DNA of 64,000 bases from Geothrix oryzisoli. Its GTDB lineage: Bacteria > Acidobacteriota > Holophagae > Holophagales > Holophagaceae. The stretch spans positions 186,001-250,000 of the forward strand of contig NZ_JAKZLB010000001.1 in NCBI RefSeq assembly GCF_022808865.1, read 5' to 3'. Made by a program: the position numbers and the translations under genes. The notes below the pieces were generated by a model. It had not been told where the DNA came from. It made no database searches and was given only the letters and a program-made list of their open reading frames with translations. Positions 45,364 to 55,640 of the stretch are shown in pieces; position 1 is the stretch's first letter, and every line of letters starts with the position of its first letter.

Positions 45364-46971
45364 TTACGGGTGGCCCAGGGGCACCTCGACCCCATTCACC
45401 CACAGCCGGCCCGGCTTCACTTTCCGCATCGCCTCGGGTGTGACGGAGCCCAGGGGCGCCTGGACCCACAGCAGGTCGGCCACGGCCCCCTTCTGGAGCG
45501 CGCCCAGGTCCTTGGCGCGGCCCAGAGCCGCGGCATTCCCGGCCGTATAGGCCCGGACGGCCTCGGCGCGGGTGAGGCGCTGGGCGGGCAGGAAACCGCC
45601 GGGCGGGTTGCCGTCGGGATCCTGGCGCGTCTCGGCGGCAGCGAGGGCGATGAAGGGGTTGGCGTCCTCCACCGGCGCATCGCTGCCGAAGGCGAGCAGG
45701 GCGCCGCCGTTCACAAAGCTGCGCCAGGGGAAAGCCTCGTTCACGCGCCCGGGGCCCAGGCGGGCGGGCGTCCAGCTGTGGTCCGAGGTGCAGTGGGTCG
45801 GCTGGATGCTGGCCACCACGCCGAGCTTCCCGAAGCGGGCGGCGTCGTCGGCGGTGACGATCTGGGCATGCTCGATGCGCGGGGGCAGGGCGCCCCTGCC
45901 CTTCTTCATGGCCTTTTCGAGCAGGTCCAGGGCCGCGTGGTTGGCTGCGTCGCCGATGGCGTGGATGGCTGGCTGGAATCCGGCCCGCAGGGTGATGGAG
46001 GCATCCAGGGCGACCTTGGCCGGATCGGTGACCCACAGACCCTGGGTGGACGGCTCGTCCGAATAGGGGGCCAGGAGCCGGGCGCCGCGGCTGCCCAGGG
46101 CGCCATCCAGGTAGAACTTCACGCCCTGCACCTGGAAGAAGGACAGGTTCTTCGCCCGGCCCTGCTTCAGCTCCCGGAGCATCAGGGCGTGGTCATGGTT
46201 CAGGTAGGCGAAGACGCGGATGGGCAGGGCGCCTGCGGCAGCCATGCGCCGGTAGGCCGCCAGCTCGCGGGCGCCCACGCCCATGTCCGCCACGGCCGTG
46301 AACCCGTCCGCGCGCAGGGCGGTGAGCCCGGCCTTCAGGCGGGCTTCCAGTTCCGCCGAGGTGGGTTCAGGGATGTGCTTCTCCACCAGCTGCACAGCCG
46401 CATCGAGCAGGATGCCCGTGGGGCGCCCGGCGGCGTCCTTGAGGATGCGGCCGCCTTCGGGATCGGGCGTCTTGGGGCCGATGCCCGCCAGGGCCAGGGC
46501 CGCGCTGTTCACCCAGGCGGCATGGCCATCCACGCGCTGGAGGAAGGCGGGACGGGAGCCGGTGAAACCATCCAGATCGAGGGCTCTGGGGAAGGTCTTG
46601 GCCGGCCACCGGTTCTGGTCCCAGCCCCGGCCCAGCACCCAGCCCTGGGGATGGGCGGCAGCCCAGGTGCGGATGCGCGCCAGGGTTCCCTCCAGGTCCG
46701 CCGGTCCCGTGAGGTCCACCTTCCGGCTCAGGGCGCCCAGGCCGCCGACATGCGCGTGGCCCTCGATGAGCCCGGGCAGCAGCGTGCCGCCGGACAGGTC
46801 CACGCGCCGGGCGGTCGGGTGGGCTTTGGCGAGGGCCTCCGGCTTGCCCACTGCCAGAATCCTCCCTTTCCCGATGGCCAGGGCCTGGCCGTGCTGCAAG
46901 CCCTGGGGCGTCCAGAGGTCGGCCCCGGTGAAGATCTGGATGGAAGCTGGCGGCGGGGGCGGCAGGGGCAT
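45364..46971 (-). CDS. YtcJ-like metal-dependent amidohydrolase
   Basis: The 535-residue enzyme belongs to amidohydrolase family 3. It has LSGGTLLPGLIEGHAHVGG with the HxH metal ligands near residue 72, HAIGDAANHAALDLLEKAM, RIEHAQIV, a metal-ligand Asp in FGSDAPVEDANPF, and the closing ADLLWVQAPLG strand. By family it hydrolyses amide or formamide-like bonds on an unknown substrate. A run of prolines follows the initiator Met. No export signal is obvious, so it is probably cytoplasmic. It is divergent from the mutase gene with about 80 bases between starts. Confidence 0.88.
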   Translation of the reverse strand: MPLPPPPPASIQIFTGADLWTPQGLQHGQALAIGKGRILAVGKPEALAKAHPTARRVDLSGGTLLPGLIEGHAHVGGLGALSRKVDLTGPADLEGTLARIRTWAAAHPQGWVLGRGWDQNRWPAKTFPRALDLDGFTGSRPAFLQRVDGHAAWVNSAALALAGIGPKTPDPEGGRILKDAAGRPTGILLDAAVQLVEKHIPEPTSAELEARLKAGLTALRADGFTAVADMGVGARELAAYRRMAAAGALPIRVFAYLNHDHALMLRELKQGRAKNLSFFQVQGVKFYLDGALGSRGARLLAPYSDEPSTQGLWVTDPAKVALDASITLRAGFQPAIHAIGDAANHAALDLLEKAMKKGRGALPPRIEHAQIVTADDAARFGKLGVVASIQPTHCTSDHSWTPARLGPGRVNEAFPWRSFVNGGALLAFGSDAPVEDANPFIALAAAETRQDPDGNPPGGFLPAQRLTRAEAVRAYTAGNAAALGRAKDLGALQKGAVADLLWVQAPLGSVTPEAMRKVKPGRLWVNGVEVPLGHP

Positions 46972-47049
46972 GGGGATCTCTCGAAGGGGGAAGGGCCAGT
47001 GTAGCGTCCCCCCTCGCGTGGGCGATAAGGTGGATCTCATGGAGGCCCC

Positions 47050-48705
<1,656 letters not shown>

Positions 48706-48816
48706 TTTTTCAAAACACCATAATATCTTGTGAGATTGGGCGATCCGGGTACCCTTATTGCTTCGCAGTGACCAACCCCGTCCCGCCTCCCCGCGGGACC
48801 CTGAACCGGAGGCACC

Positions 48817-49068
48817 ATGCGTATCGCCATCCTCATCGCCGCTGCGGCGCTGATCCTCGCCGTTCCCGCCCAGGCCAAAGTGCCGTTCGTGAAGAAGGCC
48901 CAGGAGCTGGGCTTCGCCGAGGTGAAGGACTGCAAGGCCTGCCATGTCGGCGCTCCCAAGAAGGGTGGCGAGATGACCGCCCGCGGCAAGTTCCTCGAAG
49001 AGACCAAGGCCAAGAAGAAGGCCGCCGAGGTCGATCTCAACTGGCTGAAGGACTACAAGGGCAAGTGA
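48817..49068 (+). CDS. Small exported monoheme c-type cytochrome
   Basis: The 83-residue product has a clean signal peptide (ILIAAAALILAVPAQA) and one heme-binding site, CKACHVGAPKKGG, leaving a mature protein of about 65 residues rich in Lys. It resembles the small cytochrome at 53607, sharing CHVGAPK after the heme site. A soluble periplasmic electron carrier that docks with the large cytochromes downstream is likely, but this is inferred from location. The spacer in front has a single TGTGA half-site (48734-48738). An intrinsic terminator follows, so it is transcribed separately from the 11-heme genes. Confidence 0.85.
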   Translation: MRIAILIAAAALILAVPAQAKVPFVKKAQELGFAEVKDCKACHVGAPKKGGEMTARGKFLEETKAKKKAAEVDLNWLKDYKGK

Positions 49069-49093
49069 ACCGCTGAAGCGTTCCTGAAGGTCA

Positions 49094-49121
49094 CCGGGCG
49101 GCTTTTCCGCCCGGTTTTTTC
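49094..49121 (+). terminator. Rho-independent terminator of the monoheme cytochrome gene
   Basis: CCGGGCGG and CCGCCCGG pair over eight bases around CTTTT and are followed by six T residues, a standard intrinsic terminator 25 bases behind the stop. Confidence 0.92.
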
Positions 49122-49211
49122 TGTACCCAGAAGGCGTGCCCGCAATAGATCACGACACCTGTAGCGACATCAATAGGCAGACATGCAACGACTTGGGATT
49201 TACAACGGGCC

Positions 49212-49225
49212 GTGATCTAGATCAC
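49212..49225. promoter_or_regulatory. CRP/FNR-family operator palindrome upstream of the 11-heme genes
   Basis: GTGATCTAGATCAC is a perfect 14-base palindrome, 60 bases before the ATG at 49286. It fits the CRP pattern GTGA-N6-TCAC and also the FNR core TGAT-N4-ATCA. A CRP/FNR-type regulator responding to redox or carbon state is therefore a good candidate for control of this operon. A further GATCAC half-site lies at about 49148. Confidence 0.7.
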
Positions 49226-49285
49226 CACCAGGTATCTTAATGGGAGGTAACCGCGCTAGGCTGATAGGCGACATGTGAGGTAGCT

Positions 49286-51148
49286 ATGCGTCTGCTGATC
49301 GCCGGACTGCTTTCCGTATTCCTTGCGGCCGCTCCTCCCTCGGGTCAGGACTGCACCGGCTGCCACGACATCGATCTGGCCAAGTTCGCGACCACGAAGC
49401 ACGGGAGCATGGGCTGCACGGATTGCCACAGCAGCATCACGAAGCTGCCCCACGCGGACAAGCCTGCGCCCGTGAAGTGCGCCACCTGCCACGAGGACCA
49501 GGTCAAGGCCTACAGCAAGAGCGTTCATGGGGTCGCCAAGCAGAACGGGATGACCGATGCGGCCACCTGCGCTTCCTGCCACGGGCCCGCGCACCAGATT
49601 CTCGGAGCGGGCGATCCCGCGTCGAAGGTGGCGAAGCAGAACCTGGCGAACACCTGCGGCAGCTGCCACTCCAATCCGGATTTCCTCGCCAAGCACCAGA
49701 TCCCGTTCGTGAAGCCGGTGGAGGCGTACCGCCTGAGCGTGCACGGCCGCGAGGTCGCCAAGGGGAACGCGGGCGCGGCATCCTGCTCCGACTGCCACGG
49801 CAGCCACGACATCCTGGCCTCCCGGGACCCCAAGGCCAAGGTGAACCGCGCCAACGTGGCGGAAACCTGCGGCGTCTGCCACAGCGACATCCAGGCCATC
49901 TACGCCGACAGCGTGCACGGGCTGGCCGTGAAGCGGGGGTCCAAGGATTCCCCGACCTGCACGGGCTGCCACGGCGAGCATGACATCCTGGCGCCTTCGG
50001 AAGCCGGCTCCCTGGTGAACGCGGCCCGCGTGTCCACCATCACCTGCGGCCGCTGCCACGGGGACGAACGCCTGAACACCCGCTACGGATTCGGCGACAA
50101 GGTGCCCGCCTACCAGGACAGCTTCCACGGCCTTTCCGTCCGCGGTGGCGGCAAGTCCGCGGCCAACTGCGCCTCCTGCCACGGGGTGCACAACATCCTG
50201 CCCTCTGCGGATTCCCGCTCCACGGTGAACCCGGCCAACCTGGCCCAGACCTGCGGGAAATGCCATCCCGGTGCTGGCTCCAAGCTCTCAGCGGCGCCCA
50301 TCCATGTGCGCACCGCCACGATCACGGAGCATGTCTCCGTGCGGTGGATCCGCCTGGCCTACCTGGTGCTCATCCCGCTGACCATCGGGTTCATGCTGCT
50401 GCACAACTTCCTCGACTGGCTGGCCAAGCTGCGGCGCGGACCCCACCACGGCGGCACGCACGAGGGCTTCCCCCGCATGAACAAGACGTTCCGGCTCACC
50501 CACGCCATGGTGATCGTGAGCTTCGTCTCCCTCGTCATCACGGGATTTGCGCTGAAGTTCCCGGACTCGGCCTGGGTGAAGCTCTTCCAGTCCTTCGACC
50601 CGACCTCCAGCCTCCGCGGTGTGGTGCATCGCATCGCCGCCGTGGTGATGATGGCGGGGACGGTGTTCCATTTCATCCACCTGGCCCTCTCGAAGCGGGA
50701 CCGGGTGATCCTCGTGGAGCTGCTGCCCTCCTGGCAGGACGCCAAGGACATCTTCAACATGCTCCGGTTCAACCTGGGCCTGATCCGGGAGCGGCCGACC
50801 TTCGGCATGTTCGGCTACGCCGAGAAGATGGAGTACTGGGCCTTCATGTGGGGCACCGTCGTGATGGCCGTGACGGGCCTCCTGCTCTGGGCCGAGAACT
50901 GGAGCCTGCGCCACCTCCCGAAATGGGTGCTGGACGCCGCCACGGCCGCCCACTGGTATGAAGCCATCCTGGCCACGCTCTCCATCCTCGTCTGGCACTG
51001 GTACCTGGTGATCTTCGACCCCGATGTCTACCCCATGGACCTGGCCTGGCTGAACGGCAAGGCCTCCGCTGACCACATGCGCGAGACCCGGCCCGAGTAC
51101 TACCGGAAGACGATCGAGAAGCACGGAACCGACCACCCCGACGCCTGA
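49286..51148 (+). CDS. Undecaheme cytochrome c fused to cytochrome b membrane domain (CbcL-like), first copy
   Basis: The 620-residue protein has a signal peptide and eleven CxxCH heme sites in its first 340 residues (from CTGCHD to CGKCHP). Many come in the NrfB/c3-like alternation CASCHG-x-HNIL / CGKCH, with separate His ligands in SVHG motifs. The C-terminal 260 residues hold about five membrane helices of the cytochrome b561/formate-dehydrogenase-gamma type, with helix histidines (FRLTHAMVIVSF, HRIAAVVMMAGTVFHFIHL, WHWYLVIF) for b-heme. The architecture matches Geobacter CbcL, a quinol oxidase passing electrons to periplasmic carriers. GAGGT precedes the ATG. It is followed after 54 bases by a paralogue with the same heme count. 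Confidence 0.9.
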   Translation: MRLLIAGLLSVFLAAAPPSGQDCTGCHDIDLAKFATTKHGSMGCTDCHSSITKLPHADKPAPVKCATCHEDQVKAYSKSVHGVAKQNGMTDAATCASCHGPAHQILGAGDPASKVAKQNLANTCGSCHSNPDFLAKHQIPFVKPVEAYRLSVHGREVAKGNAGAASCSDCHGSHDILASRDPKAKVNRANVAETCGVCHSDIQAIYADSVHGLAVKRGSKDSPTCTGCHGEHDILAPSEAGSLVNAARVSTITCGRCHGDERLNTRYGFGDKVPAYQDSFHGLSVRGGGKSAANCASCHGVHNILPSADSRSTVNPANLAQTCGKCHPGAGSKLSAAPIHVRTATITEHVSVRWIRLAYLVLIPLTIGFMLLHNFLDWLAKLRRGPHHGGTHEGFPRMNKTFRLTHAMVIVSFVSLVITGFALKFPDSAWVKLFQSFDPTSSLRGVVHRIAAVVMMAGTVFHFIHLALSKRDRVILVELLPSWQDAKDIFNMLRFNLGLIRERPTFGMFGYAEKMEYWAFMWGTVVMAVTGLLLWAENWSLRHLPKWVLDAATAAHWYEAILATLSILVWHWYLVIFDPDVYPMDLAWLNGKASADHMRETRPEYYRKTIEKHGTDHPDA

Positions 51149-51202
51149 GACCACCCCCTTGGCGCTTTACTGACCCCTCCCCACCCCATAGGAACCCTCC
51201 CC

Positions 51203-53377
51203 ATGACCTGGACTTCTACCGATACTCAGGCTCCCGCCGCCGCCAAGCGGCGCGGCGGAAGCCTGCTGCTGGCCCTGATCACCGGCCTCCTCCTCGCCAC
51301 CGCGCCCCTGCAGGCGGCCCCCGCCAAGGCGGCGGCCAAGGAGAGCTGCTTCGATTGCCATAGCGACAAGGACCTCACCAAGGAAGGGCCGAACGGGACC
51401 ACCGTGCCGCTCTTCGTGGATGCGGGACGGTTCGGCGGCTCGGTGCATGCCTCGTTCTCCTGCAAGACCTGCCATGCCGACATCCACAAGGACCATCCAG
51501 GGGATGGCAACCCGGTGCCGAAGGTGAAGTGCGGGACCTGCCACACCGAGCAGGACAAGGTCTACCAGGGCAGCATCCATGGCATGAGCAAGGCCATGGG
51601 CGCCTCCGCCGCGGCGAACTGCACGGACTGCCATGGGAACCACTACATCGTCCCCGTGAAGCAGACGGATTCGCCGGTTTACAAGATGAACCTCTCGCAG
51701 ACCTGCGCGAAGTGCCACGCGAACAAGAACCTCACCGATGAATACAAGATGAAGTACCCGCAGGTGGCCTCCCAGTACCAGGAGAGCATCCATGGGAAGG
51801 CGCTCCTCGTGAAGGGGCTCATCGTCGCGCCGGGCTGCAACGACTGCCATGGTGTCCACGACATCAAGCGGAGCGTGGACCGCAGCTCCCCCATCAACCA
51901 TGCCAACGTGGCCAAGACCTGCGGCAAGTGCCATGTGACGGTGGAGGAGGTCTACAACAAGAGCGTCCACGGCCAGCTGCTGGCCAAGGGCGATCCCCGT
52001 GGCCCCGTCTGCATTCAGTGCCACTCCGCTCACCAGATCGAGACCCCGGTGAGCGGCCACTTCAAGGCCGGCAGCGACATGGTCTGCGGCAAGTGCCACG
52101 CCGACCGCCTGGAGCACTACCGCGACACCTACCACGGCAAGGCCATGGCCCTGGGCAAGGCCAACACCGCCAGTGCGGTGGCCGCCTGCTACGACTGCCA
52201 CGGCCACCACGACGTCCTGCGGGCTGCGGATCCCAATTCCCGGCTCTCTCCCGCGAACATCGTCAACACCTGCAAGCAGTGCCACGCCAACGCCTCGGTC
52301 AGCTTCACGAAGTACGCACCCCACGCGAATCCCATGGATCGCAAGAACTACCCGGTGCTGCACTACGTCTTCCTGATCATGACCGCGCTGCTCGTGGGGA
52401 CCTTCTCCCTGTTCGGTGCGCATACCCTCCTGTGGCTGTTCCGGTCCATCTGGCTCTACCGCCACGACTCGAAGCAGTTCCGCGAGGCCAAGATCAAGAT
52501 CCAGGAGGATGACGAACAGTTCACCCGGTTCCAGCCCTTCGAGCGGTTCCTCCACATCCTGGTGGTGACGAGCTTCCTGCTGCTGACCATCACCGGCATG
52601 CCGCTGAAGTTCTACTACACCGACTGGGCGAAGGCGATCTTCCGGTTCTTCGGCGGAGCCGATGTGGCCCGCACCCTCCACCATTTCGGGGCGGTGATCA
52701 CCTTCACCTACTTCGTGCTGCATGTGACCAGCACCGTGAGCCACCTCTGGAAGAACCGCGGCTACCTGAAGGACCCCGAGACCGGCGCCTTCAAGCCGGG
52801 CCGCATCTTCACGGCCATGGCCCACCCGGATTCCATGATCCCCACCAAGCAGGATCTGAACGACTTCGTGGCGCACAACCGCTGGTTCTTCGGCAAGGGA
52901 CCGCGCCCCGAGTTCGACCGCTGGACCTACTTCGAGAAGTTCGACTACCTCGCCGTGTTCTGGGGCGTCTTCGCCATCGGCGTCTCGGGGCTGATCATGT
53001 GGTTCCCTGAGTTCTTCAGCCGCTTCATGCCAGGCTGGATGATCAATGTGTCGCTCATCGTCCACTCGGACGAAGCCCTGCTGGCCGCCGGCTTCATCTT
53101 CACCGTGCACTTCTTCAACACGCACTTCCGGCTGGAGAAGTTCCCCATGGACACGGTGATCTTCTCGGGCCGCATCTCCAAGTCCGAGATGCTCCACGAG
53201 CGCAAGCGCTGGTATGACCGTCTGGTGTCCGAAGGCCGCCTGGACAGCTTCCGCGTCAAGGATGAGTGGGAGGCCTGGAAGGGCATCGCCCGCAGCGCCG
53301 GCTACATCTTCTTCGGCGTGGGCCTCGTCCTGCTCTTCCTCATCATCTACGCCATGACCTCCCGTCTCGCGCACTGA
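51203..53377 (+). CDS. Undecaheme cytochrome c fused to cytochrome b membrane domain (CbcL-like), second copy
   Basis: The 724-residue paralogue has an N-terminal export segment (LLLALITGLLLATAPLQA) and again eleven CxxCH sites (CFDCHS to CKQCHA) with SIHG/SVHG/TYHG distal-ligand motifs. A longer membrane domain follows: one helix at LHYVFLIMTALLVGTFSLFG, then the cytochrome b helices FERFLHILVVTSFLLLTITG, LHHFGAVITFTYFVLHV, YLAVFWGVFAIGVSGLIMWF and a His-containing HSDEALLAAGFIFTVHFF, and a final anchor at the C terminus. It is longer than the first copy in loops and in its last helix. The likely role is quinol oxidation and electron export to periplasmic or extracellular acceptors. It is probably co-transcribed with the first copy. 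A hairpin follows the stop. Confidence 0.9.
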   Translation: MTWTSTDTQAPAAAKRRGGSLLLALITGLLLATAPLQAAPAKAAAKESCFDCHSDKDLTKEGPNGTTVPLFVDAGRFGGSVHASFSCKTCHADIHKDHPGDGNPVPKVKCGTCHTEQDKVYQGSIHGMSKAMGASAAANCTDCHGNHYIVPVKQTDSPVYKMNLSQTCAKCHANKNLTDEYKMKYPQVASQYQESIHGKALLVKGLIVAPGCNDCHGVHDIKRSVDRSSPINHANVAKTCGKCHVTVEEVYNKSVHGQLLAKGDPRGPVCIQCHSAHQIETPVSGHFKAGSDMVCGKCHADRLEHYRDTYHGKAMALGKANTASAVAACYDCHGHHDVLRAADPNSRLSPANIVNTCKQCHANASVSFTKYAPHANPMDRKNYPVLHYVFLIMTALLVGTFSLFGAHTLLWLFRSIWLYRHDSKQFREAKIKIQEDDEQFTRFQPFERFLHILVVTSFLLLTITGMPLKFYYTDWAKAIFRFFGGADVARTLHHFGAVITFTYFVLHVTSTVSHLWKNRGYLKDPETGAFKPGRIFTAMAHPDSMIPTKQDLNDFVAHNRWFFGKGPRPEFDRWTYFEKFDYLAVFWGVFAIGVSGLIMWFPEFFSRFMPGWMINVSLIVHSDEALLAAGFIFTVHFFNTHFRLEKFPMDTVIFSGRISKSEMLHERKRWYDRLVSEGRLDSFRVKDEWEAWKGIARSAGYIFFGVGLVLLFLIIYAMTSRLAH

Positions 53378-53394
53378 CGAGGTGACACCAGGAG

Positions 53395-53424
53395 GAGGGG
53401 CTCCGGTTTGCGCCGGAGCCCCTC
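53395..53424 (+). terminator. Intrinsic terminator of the 11-heme operon
   Basis: GAGGGGCTCCGG and CCGGAGCCCCTC pair over 12 bases around TTTGCG and are followed by a T-rich TTCTTGTT stretch, 18 bases behind the stop. Confidence 0.85.
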
Positions 53425-53501
53425 TTCTTGTTCCTAGTCGCACCCGATCATGTGTGTTCTCAAGTTATTTGGAATCAGCGCGTTTTGGATCATGACAAAG
53501 C

Positions 53502-53517
53502 TGTGACTGCCATCACT
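53502..53517. promoter_or_regulatory. CRP/FNR-family site upstream of the diheme cytochrome
   Basis: TGTGA-CTGCCA-TCACT matches the CRP consensus TGTGA-N6-TCACA at all but the last position. A -10-like TATGAC lies at 53536-53541. If transcription starts near 53548, the site is centred close to -40, the class II activator position. The activator's identity is inferred. Confidence 0.62.
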
Positions 53518-53606
53518 GACGAACCCGGGCCGTCATATGACACTCAACTCATCGATTCAGCCCTGCTCGGATCGGATTCGAACCCCTACCCTCAACAGGA
53601 GTTTCC

Positions 53607-53840
53607 ATGCGCCGCATCACCCTCCTCACCGCCGCCCTGATCCTGGCCGTGGCTCCGATGGCCTCCGCCAAGCCGACCACCGTCAAGGGTGCCAAGTGCA
53701 CCGCCTGCCACGTGGGCGCCCCCAAGGACAAGAAGTTCAACGCCGAAGCCACCAAGATGGTCGCGAAGTACAAGGAAGCCCAGTGCAAGGACTGCCACGG
53801 CTTCGCCGATGGCAAGCTGACCGTCACCAAGAAGAAGTAG
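53607..53840 (+). CDS. Small exported diheme c-type cytochrome
   Basis: The 77-residue product has a signal peptide (LLTAALILAVAPMASA) and two heme sites, CTACHVGAPKDKK and CKDCHGFADGK, in a Lys-rich mature chain of about 56 residues. It shares the ACHVGAPK heme-site context with the monoheme protein at 48817, so the two flanking the 11-heme genes are related. It is a likely soluble periplasmic carrier between the inner-membrane cytochromes and further partners. AGGAG precedes the ATG. A CRP-like site lies about 100 bases upstream and a long perfect hairpin just behind. Confidence 0.87.
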   Translation: MRRITLLTAALILAVAPMASAKPTTVKGAKCTACHVGAPKDKKFNAEATKMVAKYKEAQCKDCHGFADGKLTVTKKK

Positions 53841-53852
53841 TCGTTCCACTCT

Positions 53853-53898
53853 CCAGAAACGAGAAGGCGCCGGATCTCCGGCGCCTTCTCGTTTCTGG
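53853..53898. terminator. 22-base perfect hairpin between convergent genes
   Basis: Arms 53853-53874 and 53877-53898 are perfectly complementary with only TC between them. It lies between the diheme cytochrome stop and the phosphohexomutase stop and has T-rich ends (CGTTTC), so it can end transcription in both directions. Confidence 0.8.
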
Positions 53899-53905
53899 AA
53901 CCTGA

Positions 53906-55606
53906 TTAGAGGCCGAGCAGCGAACGGGCTTCCGTCTCCAGGCGGTCCAGCTGCGATTCGCCGCCCCGGCCCTGCAGGTACACCTTCAGCTTGGGCTCGG
54001 TGCCGCTGGGGCGGAAGGCGGCGAAGGCGCCGCTCTCCAGCCGGAACTTCAGGACATTGCTGCGCGAGATGGGCAGCGCGACGCTGCGGTCATCGGGCCG
54101 GTCCAGGATGGGCTCGCTGAGGCCATCACCATGCCAGAGGCCGGTCTGGAAGTCCTCCCAGCTGACGACCTTCTCGCCGCCCAGGGTGGCGAGTCCCGCC
54201 GCCCGGATGCGGCCCATGGCCTCGGCAAAGCGCTTGGCGCCACCGGGCCGGGGATCCTCCAGGTTCACCAGGCGGTTGCGGAAGGTGCCGACCTTGGCCA
54301 TGAGGGCGTCCACGGCCTCGAACAGGGTCTGTCCCTTCGCCTTGTGATGGCCCGCCATCTCAGCCACCACCAGGGCCGCTGTGACGCCGTCCTTGTCCCG
54401 GAGGTCGGGGGGGAGCAGCATGCCGTAGCTTTCCTCGGCGCCGAAGGCATAGGGCTCGCCCAGCGCCTCGAGGCGATCCATGCAGACGGCGATGTTCTTG
54501 AAGCCCGTGAGCGTCCAGACCACCGGCAGCCCATGGTGCCGGGCCACTTCGGCCATGAAGTCGGAGGTCACCACCGTGCTGACCACGGCACCCTTGCGCC
54601 CCTTCTGGGTGCAGAGATAGTCCAGGGTGAGGGCGGCCAGATCATTGCCCGACATGAGCTCCCAGGCCCCGTTCCGCCGGGCGACGACGCCGATGCGGTC
54701 CGCGTCGGGGTCGTTGGCGAGGATGATCTCGGCGTCCATGGCCTCGGCCTCCTTCAGGGGGGCGGCATAGGCCGCCAACTCCTCGGGATTCGGGCGCGGC
54801 GCCGTGGGGAAGGTGCCGTCCTGCACGCCCTGGCTGGGGCTGATGGAGAGCGGCAGGCCCGCCCGCTCGAAGAGGGCCGGCACGAAGGCGATGCCGGTTC
54901 CGTGGAAGGGCGTGTAGAGAATGCGCGCGGCCTCGAAGGACTTGGGCCGCTGGAGCAGGTCCTGGCCCATGGCGATGTAGGCTTCCTCGACCTCGGCGGG
55001 GATCGGCTGGATGCGGCCCGTCGGTACGACAGGTGGTTCGGGCACCAGGGGCAGGCCCGCCATGTGCGCTTCGACTTCCGCATCCCAGGGCTCCACGACC
55101 TGGCCACCCAGGTCGTTGTAGGCCTTGAAGCCGTTGTATTCCTTCGGATTGTGGCTGGCGGTGACGATGGCGCCACAGCCGGCGCCCAGGCGCTTCATGG
55201 CGAAGCAGAGGAAGGGGGTGGGCAGGGGACGGTCGCCCAGGAACACCTGGTAGCCGGCCGCCGCCAGGACCTCGGCGCAGGCCCTTCCGAAGGCCTGGGA
55301 GTTGAGGCGGGTGTCGAAGCCCACCACGGCGATCTTCTTCCCGGGGGCCCTCTGGCTGGCGACGCTGGCCAAGGCCAGGGACACGCGGCGGATGTTGGGG
55401 AGGTTCATGCGGCGGAGTCCCGCGGCCATGAAGCCCCGGAGTCCGCCGGTGCCGAAGGCGAGGGGCTCCGAGAAGCGGTCTTCCAGTTCGGCTGCGGCCC
55501 TGGCGTCCCCCGCCTCCGCGGCCCTCAGCAGGGGCTCGAGCTCCGCCCGGAGCTCCGGCTCCAGATGGGGGAAGGCGAGGTAGGCGTGGGCGGATTCAAG
55601 GCTCAT
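53906..55606 (-). CDS. Phosphoglucomutase/phosphomannomutase family enzyme
   Basis: The 566-residue alpha-D-phosphohexomutase has the phosphoserine loop VTASHNPKEYNGFKAYND, the metal loop DPDADRIGV, the sugar loop FGAEESYG and the phosphate-binding RPSGTEPKLKVY, all in order. Length and the AHAYLAFPHLEPELRAEL start match the long PgcA-type phosphoglucomutases, converting glucose-1-P and glucose-6-P, but mannose or deoxyribose phosphates are possible. It is cytoplasmic. ACAGGA precedes the ATG. It is the last gene of the minus-strand operon, 34 bases behind the methyltransferase. Confidence 0.92.
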   Translation of the reverse strand: MSLESAHAYLAFPHLEPELRAELEPLLRAAEAGDARAAAELEDRFSEPLAFGTGGLRGFMAAGLRRMNLPNIRRVSLALASVASQRAPGKKIAVVGFDTRLNSQAFGRACAEVLAAAGYQVFLGDRPLPTPFLCFAMKRLGAGCGAIVTASHNPKEYNGFKAYNDLGGQVVEPWDAEVEAHMAGLPLVPEPPVVPTGRIQPIPAEVEEAYIAMGQDLLQRPKSFEAARILYTPFHGTGIAFVPALFERAGLPLSISPSQGVQDGTFPTAPRPNPEELAAYAAPLKEAEAMDAEIILANDPDADRIGVVARRNGAWELMSGNDLAALTLDYLCTQKGRKGAVVSTVVTSDFMAEVARHHGLPVVWTLTGFKNIAVCMDRLEALGEPYAFGAEESYGMLLPPDLRDKDGVTAALVVAEMAGHHKAKGQTLFEAVDALMAKVGTFRNRLVNLEDPRPGGAKRFAEAMGRIRAAGLATLGGEKVVSWEDFQTGLWHGDGLSEPILDRPDDRSVALPISRSNVLKFRLESGAFAAFRPSGTEPKLKVYLQGRGGESQLDRLETEARSLLGL

Positions 55607-55640
55607 GGAAGGTCCTGTGGGAACATTCGAGGATTGCAGA

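Noticed and set aside
48730-48746. CRP-type operator in front of the monoheme cytochrome
   Set aside because: Only the left half (TGTGA) is present; the right half reads GCGAT, so I noted a half-site but did not call an operator.
53537-53905. Alternative 122-residue frame across the diheme cytochrome
   Set aside because: It overlaps the signal-peptide and CxxCH-containing frame at 53607, lacks its own ribosome site, and runs through the terminator hairpin.
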